This document shows, in pieces, positions 22,980-34,759 of a stretch of DNA of 64,000 nucleotides; position 1 is the stretch's first letter, and each line of letters opens with the position of its first letter. The position numbers were made by a program, and so were the translations under genes. Origin of the DNA: Platerodrilus igneus. Its lineage: Eukaryota > Arthropoda > Insecta > Coleoptera > Lycidae. The stretch spans positions 2,046,001 through 2,110,000 of the forward strand of contig JARFIW010000836.1 in NCBI GenBank assembly GCA_036346225.1, read 5' to 3'. Below the pieces are notes generated by a model. That model was not told where the DNA came from. It worked only from the letters and a program-made list of their open reading frames with translations, and did not search any database.

Positions 22980-23960
22980 AGCAAGAGAGTATGCCGAATG
23001 ATATCTGGACCGATATAACTCACCTCACAAACGTTTTTGTGCGAATTGAGACGAGTTTGATGGAATATGAACAATTCACTGGAAGAACTGGAGATAAGCA
23101 CCGTAATCGAAAACAACAAGTACGAGAAAACAATGATGATGAAGAATTGCAGGTATTAGTATACTTTAATTTAAATCTTCGTTCTTGCGTACGTCATTTG
23201 GCTTGAGAATTTAATTTTTCTGTGGGAAAAGTGCACTCAACTTAAAAAAAGCAACATTAATATCGGCCAAATTTAGTTCAACATTTAGTAGCTGGTAACT
23301 TAGAGAAAAGGCTAAGGTTTACCGCATGACTAATAGCACAAGTTCAAGAGGTACCAAAATTTGTCAAATATATTTGTTGGACTGATAAATCCAAATTTAC
23401 TAATAACGGTGTTATTAACAAAAATAATAATCGGTACTGATCTGATAATAATTCATTCTGGACAAATGATAGAAGCTTTCAACACGTATGGGGAACAGGC
23501 GTATGGTGTGGACTTACAGGTGGCAAATTACTAGGTCCTTATTTTTATGATGGCAGATTGACAAGTCTGAAATCAGCTGACAATTTTTTGGAAGATGTTC
23601 CACTAGACTTGCGTAGAAATTTATTTTCCCAGCAAAATGGGCACCTGCGCATAACGCAATAATTATACGGCACTATCTAGATCAAACTTTTAACCATACA
23701 TGGATGAACACAAAGGGGACATGTAGCATGGCCACTTAAGTCACATTTTCTGACGCTTATGGAGACATCTGAAGACGGTCGTTTATTCCAATCCACCAAA
23801 TGATCTTCAAGAATTGAAGAATAAAATAAGCATTGCCCGTACTCAGCTAACAGAAGAACAAATACTTTCAGCTACAGAAAAAGAAGTAATGCGGCGATGT
23901 GAAGCATGCTTTGCAAACGACGGTAACAGTATAAATAATTTTTGTTTTGAAAATGTATAA
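22980..23960 (+). pseudogene. Tc1/mariner-type DDE transposase pseudogene
   Basis: At about 23365-23650 the plus strand reads YICWTDKSKFTNNG (first catalytic Asp), VWGTGVWCGLTGGKLLGPYF, DVPLDLRRNLFSQQNGH (second Asp replaced by Asn) and further on WPLKSHFLTLMETSEDG, where the third acidic residue is expected. The N-terminal part near 22991-23150 is a short open frame of uncertain relation. Stops and indels are frequent. This matches the large group of Tc1-like transposases with the W-F-Q-Q-D-G-A-P box, here decayed. Confidence 0.7.
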
Positions 23961-24879
23961 ATGTGTTTACATTTGTTTATTCAATTTACCAAAATTATAC
24001 CATGTACGAGAAATTTGACGTAACTCAGTTAAAATAATAAAAATATTTTGTAATTATGACAGCACACGCAATTCTTTAAAAAATCAAAAGAAATGATATA
24101 AAGCATTGTAAAATCATAAGTATGTTGTTGAAAAATTCGATAAATTCAAATTTCAAAAACTCACTTTCAATTAGTTAATTTTCAAGAAAGAACAAAACTT
24201 TATAAGTAAAAGTTTGAAATTGAAAATTTGAAATTAAAAAGGGGGGTTGCAATTAATAAAAAATTGTTTTACTGCGCATAAGTGAAAGCACAATGTTGAA
24301 AATTTAAACTTGTTAAAAATAAGTGTAATATTAAGTCCTTTATGCATTAAAAAACCCCAATGAAATACAATTCGGGCATTTGAGATATTTCGTGTTGCCT
24401 TTATCGTTGAACACGCTGCATAATAGTATTCGATTAAAATCATCAATATATCAAGTACAGATAATTATTTCATACCGCACCTCTTTTTCAACGATAAAGA
24501 TTAAAAATAATTCTTACGTTAAAAGCATTTCCTTAACCTAACCATACAAATCTATACACAAAAACTTATAATTTTTTACTAATTACTATGGTTCAAAGTA
24601 TGCTAAATTTCTAAAAACACTGTAATCTTTGGGAAATAAATATATAGTCCTGTGAACTGTATTTGGTGATGAATTAAAAGTGTTGGCCTAATTACTTGGT
24701 TAGCTCACTTTAAATGAAACAACGAGAATCAAACATCAAACTTATAATTACATCAAAGATTCACTAACAAACAATCGTTCAAATAACAATTACTACATCC
24801 ACACAACTTTTTTTTAACAAATAATATCTCCAACAAAAATACACACAAACAATAAAATCTAAAAATATAGTCCTATATT
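23961..24879. other. AT-rich stretch, nothing recognised
   Basis: Low-complexity AT-rich DNA. The only frame of note (minus 24446-24234) has no recognisable motif. Confidence 0.5.
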
Positions 24880-25300
24880 GTCACAATATTTTAAATCTAA
24901 GATCAAAATTTTATAATCACTAGATAATCACTCGCCTAAACTCTACTTAAGACTATGTACAACCTTTTAGAAATAAGATAGATAATTTTAATACCCTTTT
25001 AAAACGAATTCAAACGTAGCTGATCAGTTTTGTTCAATAAATCTTTTTACAATGGCCAAACTTACCGAAATTCGATCTCAATTAACTTAAATTATCTACT
25101 TGCCCACAAAAGTTTACACACCCAAATCATACGTAATCCAACCTATTTAAATAAATAAAACAAATAAATGCCCTTTTAAAGATTTTAAAACAATGGAGTT
25201 TTTGTTTTACCGTTAAATTATGCTGATTATCCTTTTCTTCTTAATCTCGTAAACTTGTATTCATGTCCAAAATCGTTAAATGCGATTAAACTTCTTACCT
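24880..25300. repeat. Repeat R, copy 2
   Basis: Partner of 21700-22160, in the same orientation, ending at a shared CGATTAAACTTCTTACC before the two diverge. Confidence 0.6.
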
Positions 25301-26229
25301 GCCTTCCAAATCCATATATCCGTATTGTTCTATTTTTTAAAAATTGATTGCATTTTAAAATTCATAAACCATATGCTTTCATTCAAATTAAAAATCCATC
25401 TCTCTAGAATTTATTTAAAACCAGTTCGGTTATCTACTTTGAAGGAGCCTTTCTTTCAAAGTCGTTTGTTATACACTTAAAACAAGTATTTAACACTAGT
25501 CATTCACTAGACTTATTAGCTACGGGCGAACTTCTTTACTGAGTATTGAAAAACTGAACTGAACTCGCATTCTTTAATTGGTTGTAAAGTATTAAATCGT
25601 ACTGCGTCATAAATCTAGAAAGCTCCCATACTTTCGGGACGTTGTTTCTATGTTCCCATTTATGTAGATGATGTAGTTTTACCTAAAGTGGACTTTTAAG
25701 GGTCGCAGCTAGAGTTAATTAGTACATTTATGCTCGTTATCTGCTATCTTTAAGATTAATAGATATCACTCTCTCATTTTTGGCGATCCTTATCACTTGA
25801 TTTGTTAGTTTACCTAATTGTTGAAAAAACGTTTGAATTTGTTATCTGCTATTATGAACAACCTAGATTTTTCTCAAAGAAATAAAGTACGTTTTCAATT
25901 TAAAATACATGTTCCTCTTCAGAAACACGATTTCAGTTACTATATAGACGCTTTTTAATGAAAAGTCGAATGGAATTAGATATCTGTAAGCTGCAATTTT
26001 TTTAAAACGCGTTTTAAATACTGTTTTATAATCGAGTATTTTTTGATAATGAAGAGCATTTCTAGAAACGTACTTTTACTCATAGAATATTTATAAATAC
26101 CATTACGTTACGTAACATGAATGAAGTTATAAATCATGGGTTTTATGTATTTATGGCATAATATACAGAGGGATCTCCGAATACTGAGTGTTTCTACAAA
26201 TATCTTACCAAGAATATAGGTATTTCCAA
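25301..26229. other. Non-coding stretch, nothing recognised
   Basis: No coding frame with a family signature and no repeat partner was noticed in the window. Confidence 0.45.
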
Positions 26230-26560
26230 AATTTATTTATTTGTCCCAGATTTGGAGTATTTTGTCGGTTGATGACGTGACTTGGCATTTAAGTTTCTAT
26301 TTGTGGGAGTTGACCTTCTGTAGACAGTGTGGCTAAGTTGTTCGTTATCCTTTTTCTTCACAAATGCATCCAGAAACGGTAATTGGTTATTGGTTATTTT
26401 CTTCTACTTCCATAGTATATTTTATTTTTGGATGTATACCTTTGAGGTGTCCTATAGACAAGAAGGAACAAGGATAACAAATTCCACCAGAAAAATCATC
26501 AACGTGTTCAAAAGTATATGGTCTTCCCATAATTTATAAAGTACTACAATAATCAATCGT
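26230..26560 (-). mobile_element. Penelope-like fragment (thumb region)
   Basis: The minus strand from about 26450 reads HLKGIHPKIKYTMEVEENNQ and, after a frame change, AFVKKKDNEQLSHTVYRR. This is the end of the Penelope-type RT (thumb) before the linker to the endonuclease. The plus-strand fragment at 26930-27060 encodes the same segment, so the two form an inverted pair about 400 bp apart. Confidence 0.7.
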
Positions 26561-26749
26561 GAGTTTAATAGAATCTGTCTTATAACCAATAAATAACCAA
26601 GTACTTCTATGTGGTATCATTGTTTATCAACTTGCCGATATAGGATACACTGATTCTTTTGAAAGACAAGTTCTGCATATAAGACCATATCATCGACTTA
26701 ACACAGCATTGTCTCCGGTACTCATATTTTACCTTCACAAACAACGCTA

Positions 26750-27720
26750 CAGACAAGTTAAAGTATGGAATTACCATCATTGCCAGTGATTGCTAATTTA
26801 TTTACGTAAGATATTGAGGTGCGTGCATTATAAACTGCAATATGTAAACCCAAATTATGGCTAAGATATATTGACAACACGTTTATGATTTGAACACATC
26901 GAAAAAAAACACTCAATTGTTTCCTAGAACATTTCAACGGTATATATCCCGAATCAACATTTACTGTGGAAGTAAAAGAGAATAACCAGTTACCGTTTCT
27001 GAATGTACTAGTGAAGAAAAAGAACAACGAATAACTTATCCACACGGGCTACAAAAACCAACTCACACAGATAGATACTTAAACATTAAGTAACATTATC
27101 AGCCGATACAACTTCACTGTCTACACAGTCTCAAAGACTAACAGACGACGCAAATAAACATAAGGAAATACGAAAGCTACGAGAAGCACTCCTGAGAATT
27201 GATACTCACATCAAACCATTGAGACGTCACTTGCAGCCAGCAAACCAAACCAAAGCAGGAGTCACCACCAACTACAACATACTTACAATTCATTAAAGGA
27301 ACAACAGTTGAAATCAGCAAAGTTCTACGGAAACAGAAAATAACTTACGCATTCAACATTCATAGAAAAATCAGTGCAGTCCTAAGCAATCTCAAATACC
27401 AGATCCCATTAGAAGACTAAGGGGTCTACAAAATATCATGCTCAGACTGCAATAAATCTTACGTTGGGCAGACAAACAGAAGAATTAGTGTTAGGAAGGA
27501 AGAACATTAAAACGCAATAAAGAAAAACGAAAATACATCATCGCTAGCTCAGCACTTCAGCATTACGGGTCACACTATCGAGGTCAAGAATTCTAGAACG
27601 CTACCTAAGATCGAACATTGCACCTCGAGAATATTTCGATCAGCTATTGAAATAGAAAGAAGCCCACATAGTCGCAACACAAGAGATAATTCTTAAAAGC
27701 TGCCGCAGGCATGGAGACCA
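26750..27720 (+). mobile_element. Penelope-like fragment (thumb plus GIY-YIG endonuclease)
   Basis: At 26930-27030 the plus strand gives STFTVEVKENNQLPFLNVLV, the RT thumb. At 27420-27510 it gives GVYKISCSDCNKSYVGQTNR, the GIY-YIG-type nuclease core with its Cys pair as seen in Penelope-like elements (here Y-V-G for Y-I-G). A conserved helix with SLAQHFSITGHTIEVKNSR follows. Several stops lie between them. The presence of the endonuclease identifies it as a canonical rather than a telomeric type. Confidence 0.8.
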
Positions 27721-28415
27721 GCAATTACTAGAGTACGCACTGTTAAACAATCAGAAAGAAATATATCGCTAAATCAGCCGTGCAGAACAATTACACAACA
27801 AACACCATAACTATGACGCGGAGCCGCACCAGAAACCAAGCAAATGCAACGCAGCATGCGTTCTAAGTAGTATATACAGTAGGACATAGAAACACTTCTG
27901 TATTTATTGCTCAACATACAGAGCCTGAAGATAGAAGACGCTATTTTGCCAAAACGTCGCCAAATTGACAGGGGTTCTTGGGGGGATTGCAAAACTTATT
28001 GACTTGCCTTAGGTACAGCAAACTGCACTTATGAGGAGGTAACTAGTAAATATGAAATTATTATCTTACATTTCCTCACTTTTCTTTGCCTGGCTAGGTC
28101 AATGGAAATTATACTGCGGAATTTACGAAGATGAAATGAAACACAGAAATTTGAATATACATCTATGCATTCAAAAACATTTTGCCTTCATACAAAAGAT
28201 TCTATTAAATTATAAAACAGTTTACAGTGTAAGCTCATACATAAAATTATTCCTAAACGTTACTTAAAAATAATCCTTACCTAATCGTTGTTAATATGTA
28301 CAAAATTCACTTTTATCTGAATAATTTATTCATTCTGTATTACCACGCTTGTGAGTATAATTGGCCAATAATGCTCCACAGATTATTTGGCAAGGCTCAA
28401 AATATTTCGAACTCT
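27721..28415. other. Non-coding stretch, nothing recognised
   Basis: Follows the Penelope 3' end. Short frames at 27774-27992 (-) and 28052-28267 (+) show no family motif. Confidence 0.45.
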
Positions 28416-28419
28416 GACC

Positions 28420-29205
28420 TGTAGATGTCAATCTGTGTCGAGCACGGTGAAAGACGTGATACTTTTAATGGTTCTCAGGTGTTTAAGTTAGCAAATATAC
28501 AACGACAGGCCGAGGGCAATATAACATTTATTATTAACTGTTGAAATACAAACTGAAATTACTTCACACGTCGTACCGATGGTAATAAAAAACCAACTTA
28601 ACAATGTTTATAATGTTTTATAATACACCCAATTAAACACCCCTTAATGCGAACCGATTACAGCACATGCTAGCGTACAGATTTATACAAATTATCAGAT
28701 TAAAATAAAAGTTAACAAGTACCTTCTAGAAGTCCTTGCAGGTGCAAGCGTATAAATATCTGCCGGTGTGCCGGTGGCTTCACGTAATCTTCCACTCGGA
28801 GATTGCACTAACACCATCGTCAACACCATAAATTACGCTACAAAAGCATCTTTATTACCCGGAACCATTTACATAATACTTCTCGCTTAATCTCTAAAAC
28901 ACAATTAGTAAATATTTGCAATTGATATTTACAAAGTAAATATCAAAGCTTTTATCCTGGAGATATGTGAACATCCGACTACGTACATAATAATTAATAA
29001 ACCTGATACACGCTCGGCTTAGACAGCTGGCCTAGCCACCTGTATCCACGCGCATCTATACATCAACCAACTACCCGTCGCCCTCCTAGCTAAGTACCCT
29101 ATATTTATCAGCAGGCTGGAAATACCAGGCTTATGCGCAGTGCCCATATTTCAAATAATTCTATAAAATATAAGAATAAAATTTTTACACATATGGCGCG
29201 TTACA
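28420..29205 (-). mobile_element. Solo LTR of a Gypsy-type element, 786 bp
   Basis: It starts TGTAGATGTC and ends GGCGCGTTACA, so it has TG...CA ends with TGTA/TACA termini, and is flanked by the direct repeat GACC at 28416-28419 and 29206-29209. On the minus strand it begins TGTAACGCGCC, the same eleven bases that begin the LTR at 37315. An AATAAA on the minus strand (about 28855) is a possible polyadenylation signal. There are no internal coding sequences, so it is a recombination remnant. Confidence 0.8.
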
Positions 29206-29209
29206 GACC

Positions 29210-30590
29210 TTAAAGTTTTTTCTGGAAATTATCCTTAATACAAATGTATAAAGAACTTATTCTATCTTAAGCGCTAACATTAAATTATCCTTATAGGTTG
29301 CAAAAAAAATTAACAAGTTATACTTGCTGGTATTATTGTCGAGTAGCGCTTATCAAAAACTATTGCAATTAACGGCATTAAAGATTCCTTGGTTCCATTA
29401 CATATCTTCAAAAAAATCAGTTCGCAAAGTGCATTATGTTTTTAGTCAATTAAACTCCGCGTATTCTTTTGCATGAGGATTATCTATATCGAAGATTGTT
29501 CAGTTCTCGTAGTGTTTTACAAAATAATTATGTTGTATGTTTATGAAGAGTTGCATTCGAAGAATTAATTCTTTACTCAAAGTTTCATGGCTGATTTTGT
29601 AGAATGAATCAATAAGATCTTTATTAAAAAGTTACATCTTAAATGTCAAATGCTGTATGCGTGCCGAATACTGAATGAATCACTTTCTCAAAATAACGTG
29701 TTTGATGTCTTGAAATGAATGACCCCATTTTTATTCAGATTCGGTTTATATACAAAAATTATCTCTACATGCCATTTTCCAGATTCTTTCGGATTCATCT
29801 CAAAAATTAGTCACCGCGGATGTAAGAATTTACATTGATTTCGCGTTGTAACGATCTAATTAATGTCAAGCTACAGCGGTTGGTCATGATTTATGAGTTC
29901 CGTAAAGCATCGTTGATCCTATTCTAACGGTCGAAGTTAATGTGTTGTTGCTTTCTTTCATATTGTAACACGGAAAGCTATACAAATATTTCTTATTAAT
30001 TTTATTGCATCTTAATAATCTTTGTATCGGGCTTTCATTCATTTACGAGAAATAGTTGATTATTAAAACATTTCTTGGTAAACGTGGTGTATTGAAAAAT
30101 TCTAAAACTAAAATTTTATTTGAAACTCTTAAAATGAATTTATACATAATAGAAGCTCACAACTGCGTTCCTCGTGCTTTGCAAACGCGATTGATATTGT
30201 GCTTTTATGATAAATGAACCAATTACACAAAAATTGTAATTTGCTTTAACGCATATGAAATGAATGGCTTTGTAATTATATCTTAAATGAAGCTCGTTTT
30301 TAAGGTAACGATTAATTTGCATAAGGTACTTCACTCGGCTGAAAAAAAATGGGGCGTTTAAGTTTATATTCGTTTCACGATCTCTGCAATGACTGCAATA
30401 CATGGAATTTACTTACATGATTAATAAGCGCTTCTTATACTTTATTAAATAATTACGCTTATATTTATACAGGGTAGTGACATTAAACATTGGGAGATTT
30501 TAACTTTTTCTGTTTTCTGGCTTTTTGGGTAGGTTTTTCATAGAATTTGTTGTATCCAATGACCTACCTTTCCGACCTTTTTATCACATA
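29210..30590. other. AT-rich intronic DNA, nothing recognised
   Basis: No family signature on either strand. The minus frame 30403-30140 looks like chance. Confidence 0.5.
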
Positions 30591-30591
30591 A

Positions 30592-30605
30592 ACACACACA
30601 CACAC

Positions 30606-30636
<31 letters not shown>

Positions 30637-30637
30637 T
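30592..30637. repeat. Compound microsatellite (CA)n(TA)n
   Basis: About eight CA units run directly into about thirteen TA units. Confidence 0.95.
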
Positions 30638-30639
30638 AC

Positions 30640-32380
30640 TGTGATATTTGAGGCCTAAAAAGCATTAATTTTCAGAACGCATTTCAGGAAGCTCAAATGT
30701 AATAATTCTTTAGAGATAAATACTCATAAAGATAAAGCGCATTACATATTAGAAACACCCTGTGTAAAATAGCATTTAAATTTCATAGGTATAAACAAAC
30801 GTAACTGTTGAATTTAATAAGTGTAGTTAGGAATATTTCTAAAGCTTTTCGAACATGCTTTAAAGATTTTAAAGGGTTTTAGATTTCCGAGTAGTTGGCA
30901 GTTATATTATAAGAGAGTATAAGAGGTATAAGAGAGATAGTTGATGTTAGTATGAATGGATAAGTGAGATAGGTATAACACATGTTAAAGGAGAGGCGTA
31001 GTTTAAAACGTTAGCTTGGGGTTCGTACGATGTTATTTAGAGTGGGGTGTTCAAAAACAGCGAAACAAGTTAGTAACGCGTGCGCGATTGGTAGCTTTAA
31101 GTGATTTTCCAAAAAATGTTATTGAATATGTTTTCGGTTAGAAAGAATACAAGGAATTTTGTGCAGGGTAGGGGGTTGTTTTTGTAAAATTGTGGCGATT
31201 AGAAGTGTTGTGTGTGAGCATGGGGCAATTTTTAGAATTGTATACGTTTGAATGTCTGTATTGAAGAAAATCTCAAGAATTAACAGGCTTTTAAAGGCTG
31301 GGGAGATAGATACAAGCCACATGAGTTTGGTTGGAGGCTCTGTTATGTTTCTACAAGCTGAAGTCGCTCTAAGTTTTCAACAAGTGTACGTCGCTATTAG
31401 TCTTCGACAAGTTGACAACTTTAAGAATAAAAAGATGCTTTTACGTTTGCATAAATTGGTAATTTAATTTACGTTAAAAAAGATAAGTAAAACAGTTTAT
31501 ATTAATTGACAATAATGATGTAAACGATGCACATACTTTAAAGTGGAAGACGGCATTTAAACCAGGTTTTGTATAAATTTTTATGGTACTAGTAGATGAG
31601 GTTTGAAGTTTGGATGCTCAATCAAATGGTAGACGCGATGACTTCTTGGTAATATGGTAGCAGATTGCAGTTGTGGTTATTGCAATCCAGATTGGGGTGC
31701 TTCTGAATCAGAAGTATTGGATGGAATGTTAGCAGGCCACTAAGTGAATATGGAATCCAGGTAAATGAAGCTTTTTCGTTGTATATGTGTGTAAATAGGT
31801 GCTTAATGACTTAGTGCATTGAGGTGTATAATTTTATGAACTAAAAGGATACACTGAGAAAAAGGTTTATGATAAATTTTTTAATTTGAGTTTATTTTAT
31901 TTTATTTTCTGTGGGGATTTATGTTAAGGAATGATATGGTATTGGAAATATGTGTTGTTGTATACAAGGTAAGAGGGTCTAATTTTATCGGTGTGCAAAA
32001 ATTAGCACGAAAAGTTTATATTTTACTACTGAGCTCGTGTTAAAACTGGGCTAAAGTAAAAAATGTGTTAAAGCCCTATTACTTTAAATGATTTTTTTTT
32101 TATATAGTTAATTGGAAATATTTATCAAGGAGAATTAATGATCTCGAAATGTACTGTTATGGGAGTATTGAAAAAGGGGGTGTATATAACTTGTAAATAG
32201 GGTATGAAAGAGGAGTCTTATTTTTGATATTGGCTTGTATATTCCCTTTTCGAGTGTTAATAAATGTAGGCTATTTACAGTCGGAGTAGTTAGTTTTATT
32301 TTCAGGAAGCAACAGAGCAGCCGTGGCAAATCTTTTTAAGCAGAGGTAGTATTTAAAATAGGTATATCACTTCACCGTCA
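30640..32380. other. Intronic DNA, nothing recognised
   Basis: AT-rich sequence with short frames only (for example 31252-31467 plus). None carries a recognisable domain. Confidence 0.5.
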
Positions 32381-32384
32381 ACAG

Positions 32385-32592
32385 AAGCAGTCGTAGTAAT
32401 TAATAACGCCCAAATACAGGGTCCGGAAGCTCGTAGCAATTAATGGTGCCCAAGTCGTGAGACTTTTTAAGCAGATATCTTTTGTAGTCGTAGCAATTAA
32501 TGTCGCCCAGAACGTGGAACCCCAAACCAGTTAGAGATCGCAGAATTAATGTCGCCCAGTACGTGAGACCCCTAACCAGTTAGAGATCGCAG
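32385..32592. repeat. Degenerate tandem repeat, about 50 bp unit, 4 copies
   Basis: Units centred on GCAATTAATGTCGCCCAG recur at about 32390, 32430, 32490 and 32545. The last two share a longer tail (ACCAGTTAGAGATCGCAGA). Confidence 0.8.
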
Positions 32593-32593
32593 A

Positions 32594-32615
32594 AATATAT
32601 ATATATATAAATATA

Positions 32616-32650
<35 letters not shown>
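32594..32650. repeat. (TA)n microsatellite
   Basis: Alternating TA with a few interruptions, abutting the tandem array on its left. Confidence 0.95.
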
Positions 32651-32654
<4 letters not shown>

Positions 32655-32803
32655 AGCGTTGCTTCCTGTCTATAATTGACATAAGTCAAAAATTTGACAA
32701 TGTCAGGTATGTTTGACAAAAATGCCAAACGTAATTGAAAGTTTGGTTTATGTATAGTTGTGTACACGATATAAATTTGTAAATTTCCCAATTGTCGTTA
32801 TCG

Positions 32804-32876
32804 GTCTCGGTGGCGTAATTGGTAAACGCATGGTACCGGAAATACCAAGATACAGGTTCAAGTCCTGTCTAAGACC
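32804..32876 (+). tRNA. tRNA-like gene or tRNA pseudogene
   Basis: It folds as a cloverleaf by eye: acceptor GTCTCGG with CTAAGAC (one C-A mismatch, one G-T), D arm GCG/CGC, anticodon stem TGGTA/TACCA with a 7-base loop CCGGAAA, and T stem ACAGG/CCTGT with loop TTCAAGT. The A box TGGCGTAATTGG and B box GGTTCAAGTCC are close to consensus. Position 33 is C rather than T. The implied anticodon GGA would be serine, but the long variable arm of serine tRNAs is absent. It is therefore more likely a tRNA-derived relic (a SINE head) than a working tRNA. No SINE body follows. Confidence 0.5.
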
Positions 32877-33014
32877 TTATATTTTCCTTCCTTCAATTAC
32901 TAACTCGATTTGAAATGATCATTTGGGCTTTGCATAAAAGTTTAAGTTATTATTTCATCTTATTTACTGTAATACGATATTATTTATCAACTAACTTTGT
33001 GTAATTAACTACCT

Positions 33015-33042
33015 AATATATATATATATATATATATATATA
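33015..33042. repeat. (TA)n microsatellite
   Basis: About fourteen TA units. Confidence 0.95.
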
Positions 33043-33289
33043 ACGGTGTTTATATAAATTGATATACATGTTAAACACTTACGGCAGTTATCCTTATTTT
33101 ACCAAGATCTACGGGCTGGTTGGTTAGATATTGTATGGTTATCAACATGTTATCTTTTCCTGCTTAAATATATGATTATTTAAGGAACCACTATTTTTTC
33201 ATATTGGAACCAATATTAAGTTATTTCAAATGTTTCAACTGCTTGGTTCTACACCTGCTTATGGAAGAAACTTTATAGATACGTGGTCT

Positions 33290-33835
33290 TTAAGACGTTT
33301 TTACAGATGCGCAGGTTAGATTTTGGGCCTCTTGGAACGGCTTCTTAAAAAGACTTCTTCCAAAAACTTTTCTAACAATTTTATTAAAACAGAAATTACA
33401 ATTGAATTTAACAAGTGGATGCGTTATATTCATTAATGTTTAACAATCAAAGCTACTTTTCACTAATTAAATTAATTAAAATAAATTGAGTAACTTAAAC
33501 AACCAACAATGTTAAAGTTGTGAAGCTCTAGACTGACTGGCTATCTTGGGCTTCTGAGGGTACTTATGCTATCCCTGCCCCTCACATTGCTTGTGGGAAC
33601 CGCAGAGCTCATGTCTGTTATTTTCTTTATACAATACAAAGTATTACTTCTTAGTAATTTTAATTTTAACCATAAATTTCTTACAATCTATTGTGACCTG
33701 CACCTGCAGTGTCATGCTAGGTCTGGAATACAAAGCATTCGCATCCGTTCTCATGTCCGGTTTATGAACTTCCATTAACCTATTGTAATATGTCCTTCAA
33801 TTATATATTGTTGCATCTAACTTAAGTTTTAATAA
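33290..33835. repeat. Repeat S, copy 1 (pair with 43850-44345)
   Basis: It shares ordered blocks with 43850-44345: CTTCTTCCAAAA, AAACAGAAATTACAAT, AGACTGACTG, AGAGCTCATGTCTG, TGACCTGCA...CTGCAGT and GCAT(C/A)TAACTTAAGTTT. No coding frame is seen. Size and co-linearity suggest a dispersed LTR or non-autonomous transposon. Confidence 0.7.
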
Positions 33836-33841
33836 TTCTAA

Positions 33842-34018
33842 TTTTCTTCTTAATCTTCTTTGGGGATTAAACCACTCCTAGTTTTTAAAATTATCTTTAT
33901 TTACGTTGCGATCCATGACCTAGAATCGTTTTCAAAATAATAAAAACTTCAAGTTTGACATTTATGACAATTTTAAAAACTATGAGTGGTTTAATCCCCA
34001 AAGAACATTAAGAAGAAT
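33842..34018. mobile_element. Foldback (palindromic) repeat
   Basis: The left arm (TTTCTTCTTAATCTTCTTTG then GGGATTAAACCACTC) and the right arm (GAGTGGTTTAATCCCC then AAAGAACATTAAGAAGAA) are inverted copies of about 50 bp around a spacer of about 75 bp. It directly follows repeat S. Related sequence occurs at 1345-1465. Confidence 0.75.
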
Positions 34019-34759
34019 ACTAAACAAACCACAACAAACATACAGGGAGTATTTAATTCTATTTAATTATACATATATATTGATTTGGGGGATACGTAAC
34101 TCGCGGACCCCTGTAAAGTGACCAATCAATACCATTCTTCGAACAAAACAAAACGATGACCTTTTTAACTTACTGAATGGAACTGATGATGTGTAAATAA
34201 ACCCCAGTCTACTTAATTTGTCCTTTTCAAAACCTTTACACATTATAACATGCATACACTAATTTGCATTATGTAGCATACAAGAATAAATATGGAAAAA
34301 ATTTTTATATCCATCTAAATACTTCAATAAGACGCCAATAGCATTAAACACTAATAAACAGAATCTACCTACCTATTAAACAAATGCTTTGAAAGAACTA
34401 CCAATAGAAATTTTTGACACAAGAATTAGTAAAAGTGCATTTGTTTTTTTTCCATATGTAACAACCTTGTTGATAAAAACAAGCTTGAAGGAATTCTAGC
34501 AAATGAATTTGCAATAATTGTTTTAGTAAAATGCCTTTATATATAGGGTAAAATATAATACAAAACTTTTCTGTTAGATAATGAATACGTTTTTTCTCAA
34601 AATAAATAACAATAAACTAATTGATGAAATTCTCTCGTACAGAGTGTATTAAAGTAAAATTCAACTCTGATTTTCACAGGGACGGCAGTGATGCTGACCA
34701 AACTCAAAAGAATTTGTTACTATATGCCAGTTCTTGTTTTTGATTTTTTTTTTGTACAG
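34019..34759. other. 3' end of GH31 intron 7, nothing recognised
   Basis: AT-rich sequence ending in a pyrimidine tract and the acceptor TTGTACAG for exon 8. Confidence 0.5.

Larger units (their letters stand above)
16622..34759 (+). other. Inferred intron 7 of the GH31 gene, about 18 kb
   Basis: The donor GTATAA at 16622 and the acceptor TTGTACAG ending at 34759 join ...ACT AT and G GTT TTA to give the continuous GH31 sequence NGYTM-VLPDMIGGNGYN. The interval contains only transposon remnants and repeats, which are listed separately. That the two halves still splice together is inferred from phase and family continuity, not observed. Confidence 0.7.

Noticed and set aside
30592..30637. Z-DNA or regulatory element in the CA/TA tract
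   Set aside because: An ordinary compound microsatellite explains it; nothing nearby suggests a promoter.
32385..32592. CRISPR-like array
   Set aside because: The units are degenerate and contiguous without unique spacers, and the genome is eukaryotic.
32546..32791. An 81-codon minus-strand frame
   Set aside because: Most of it is translated (TA)n microsatellite.
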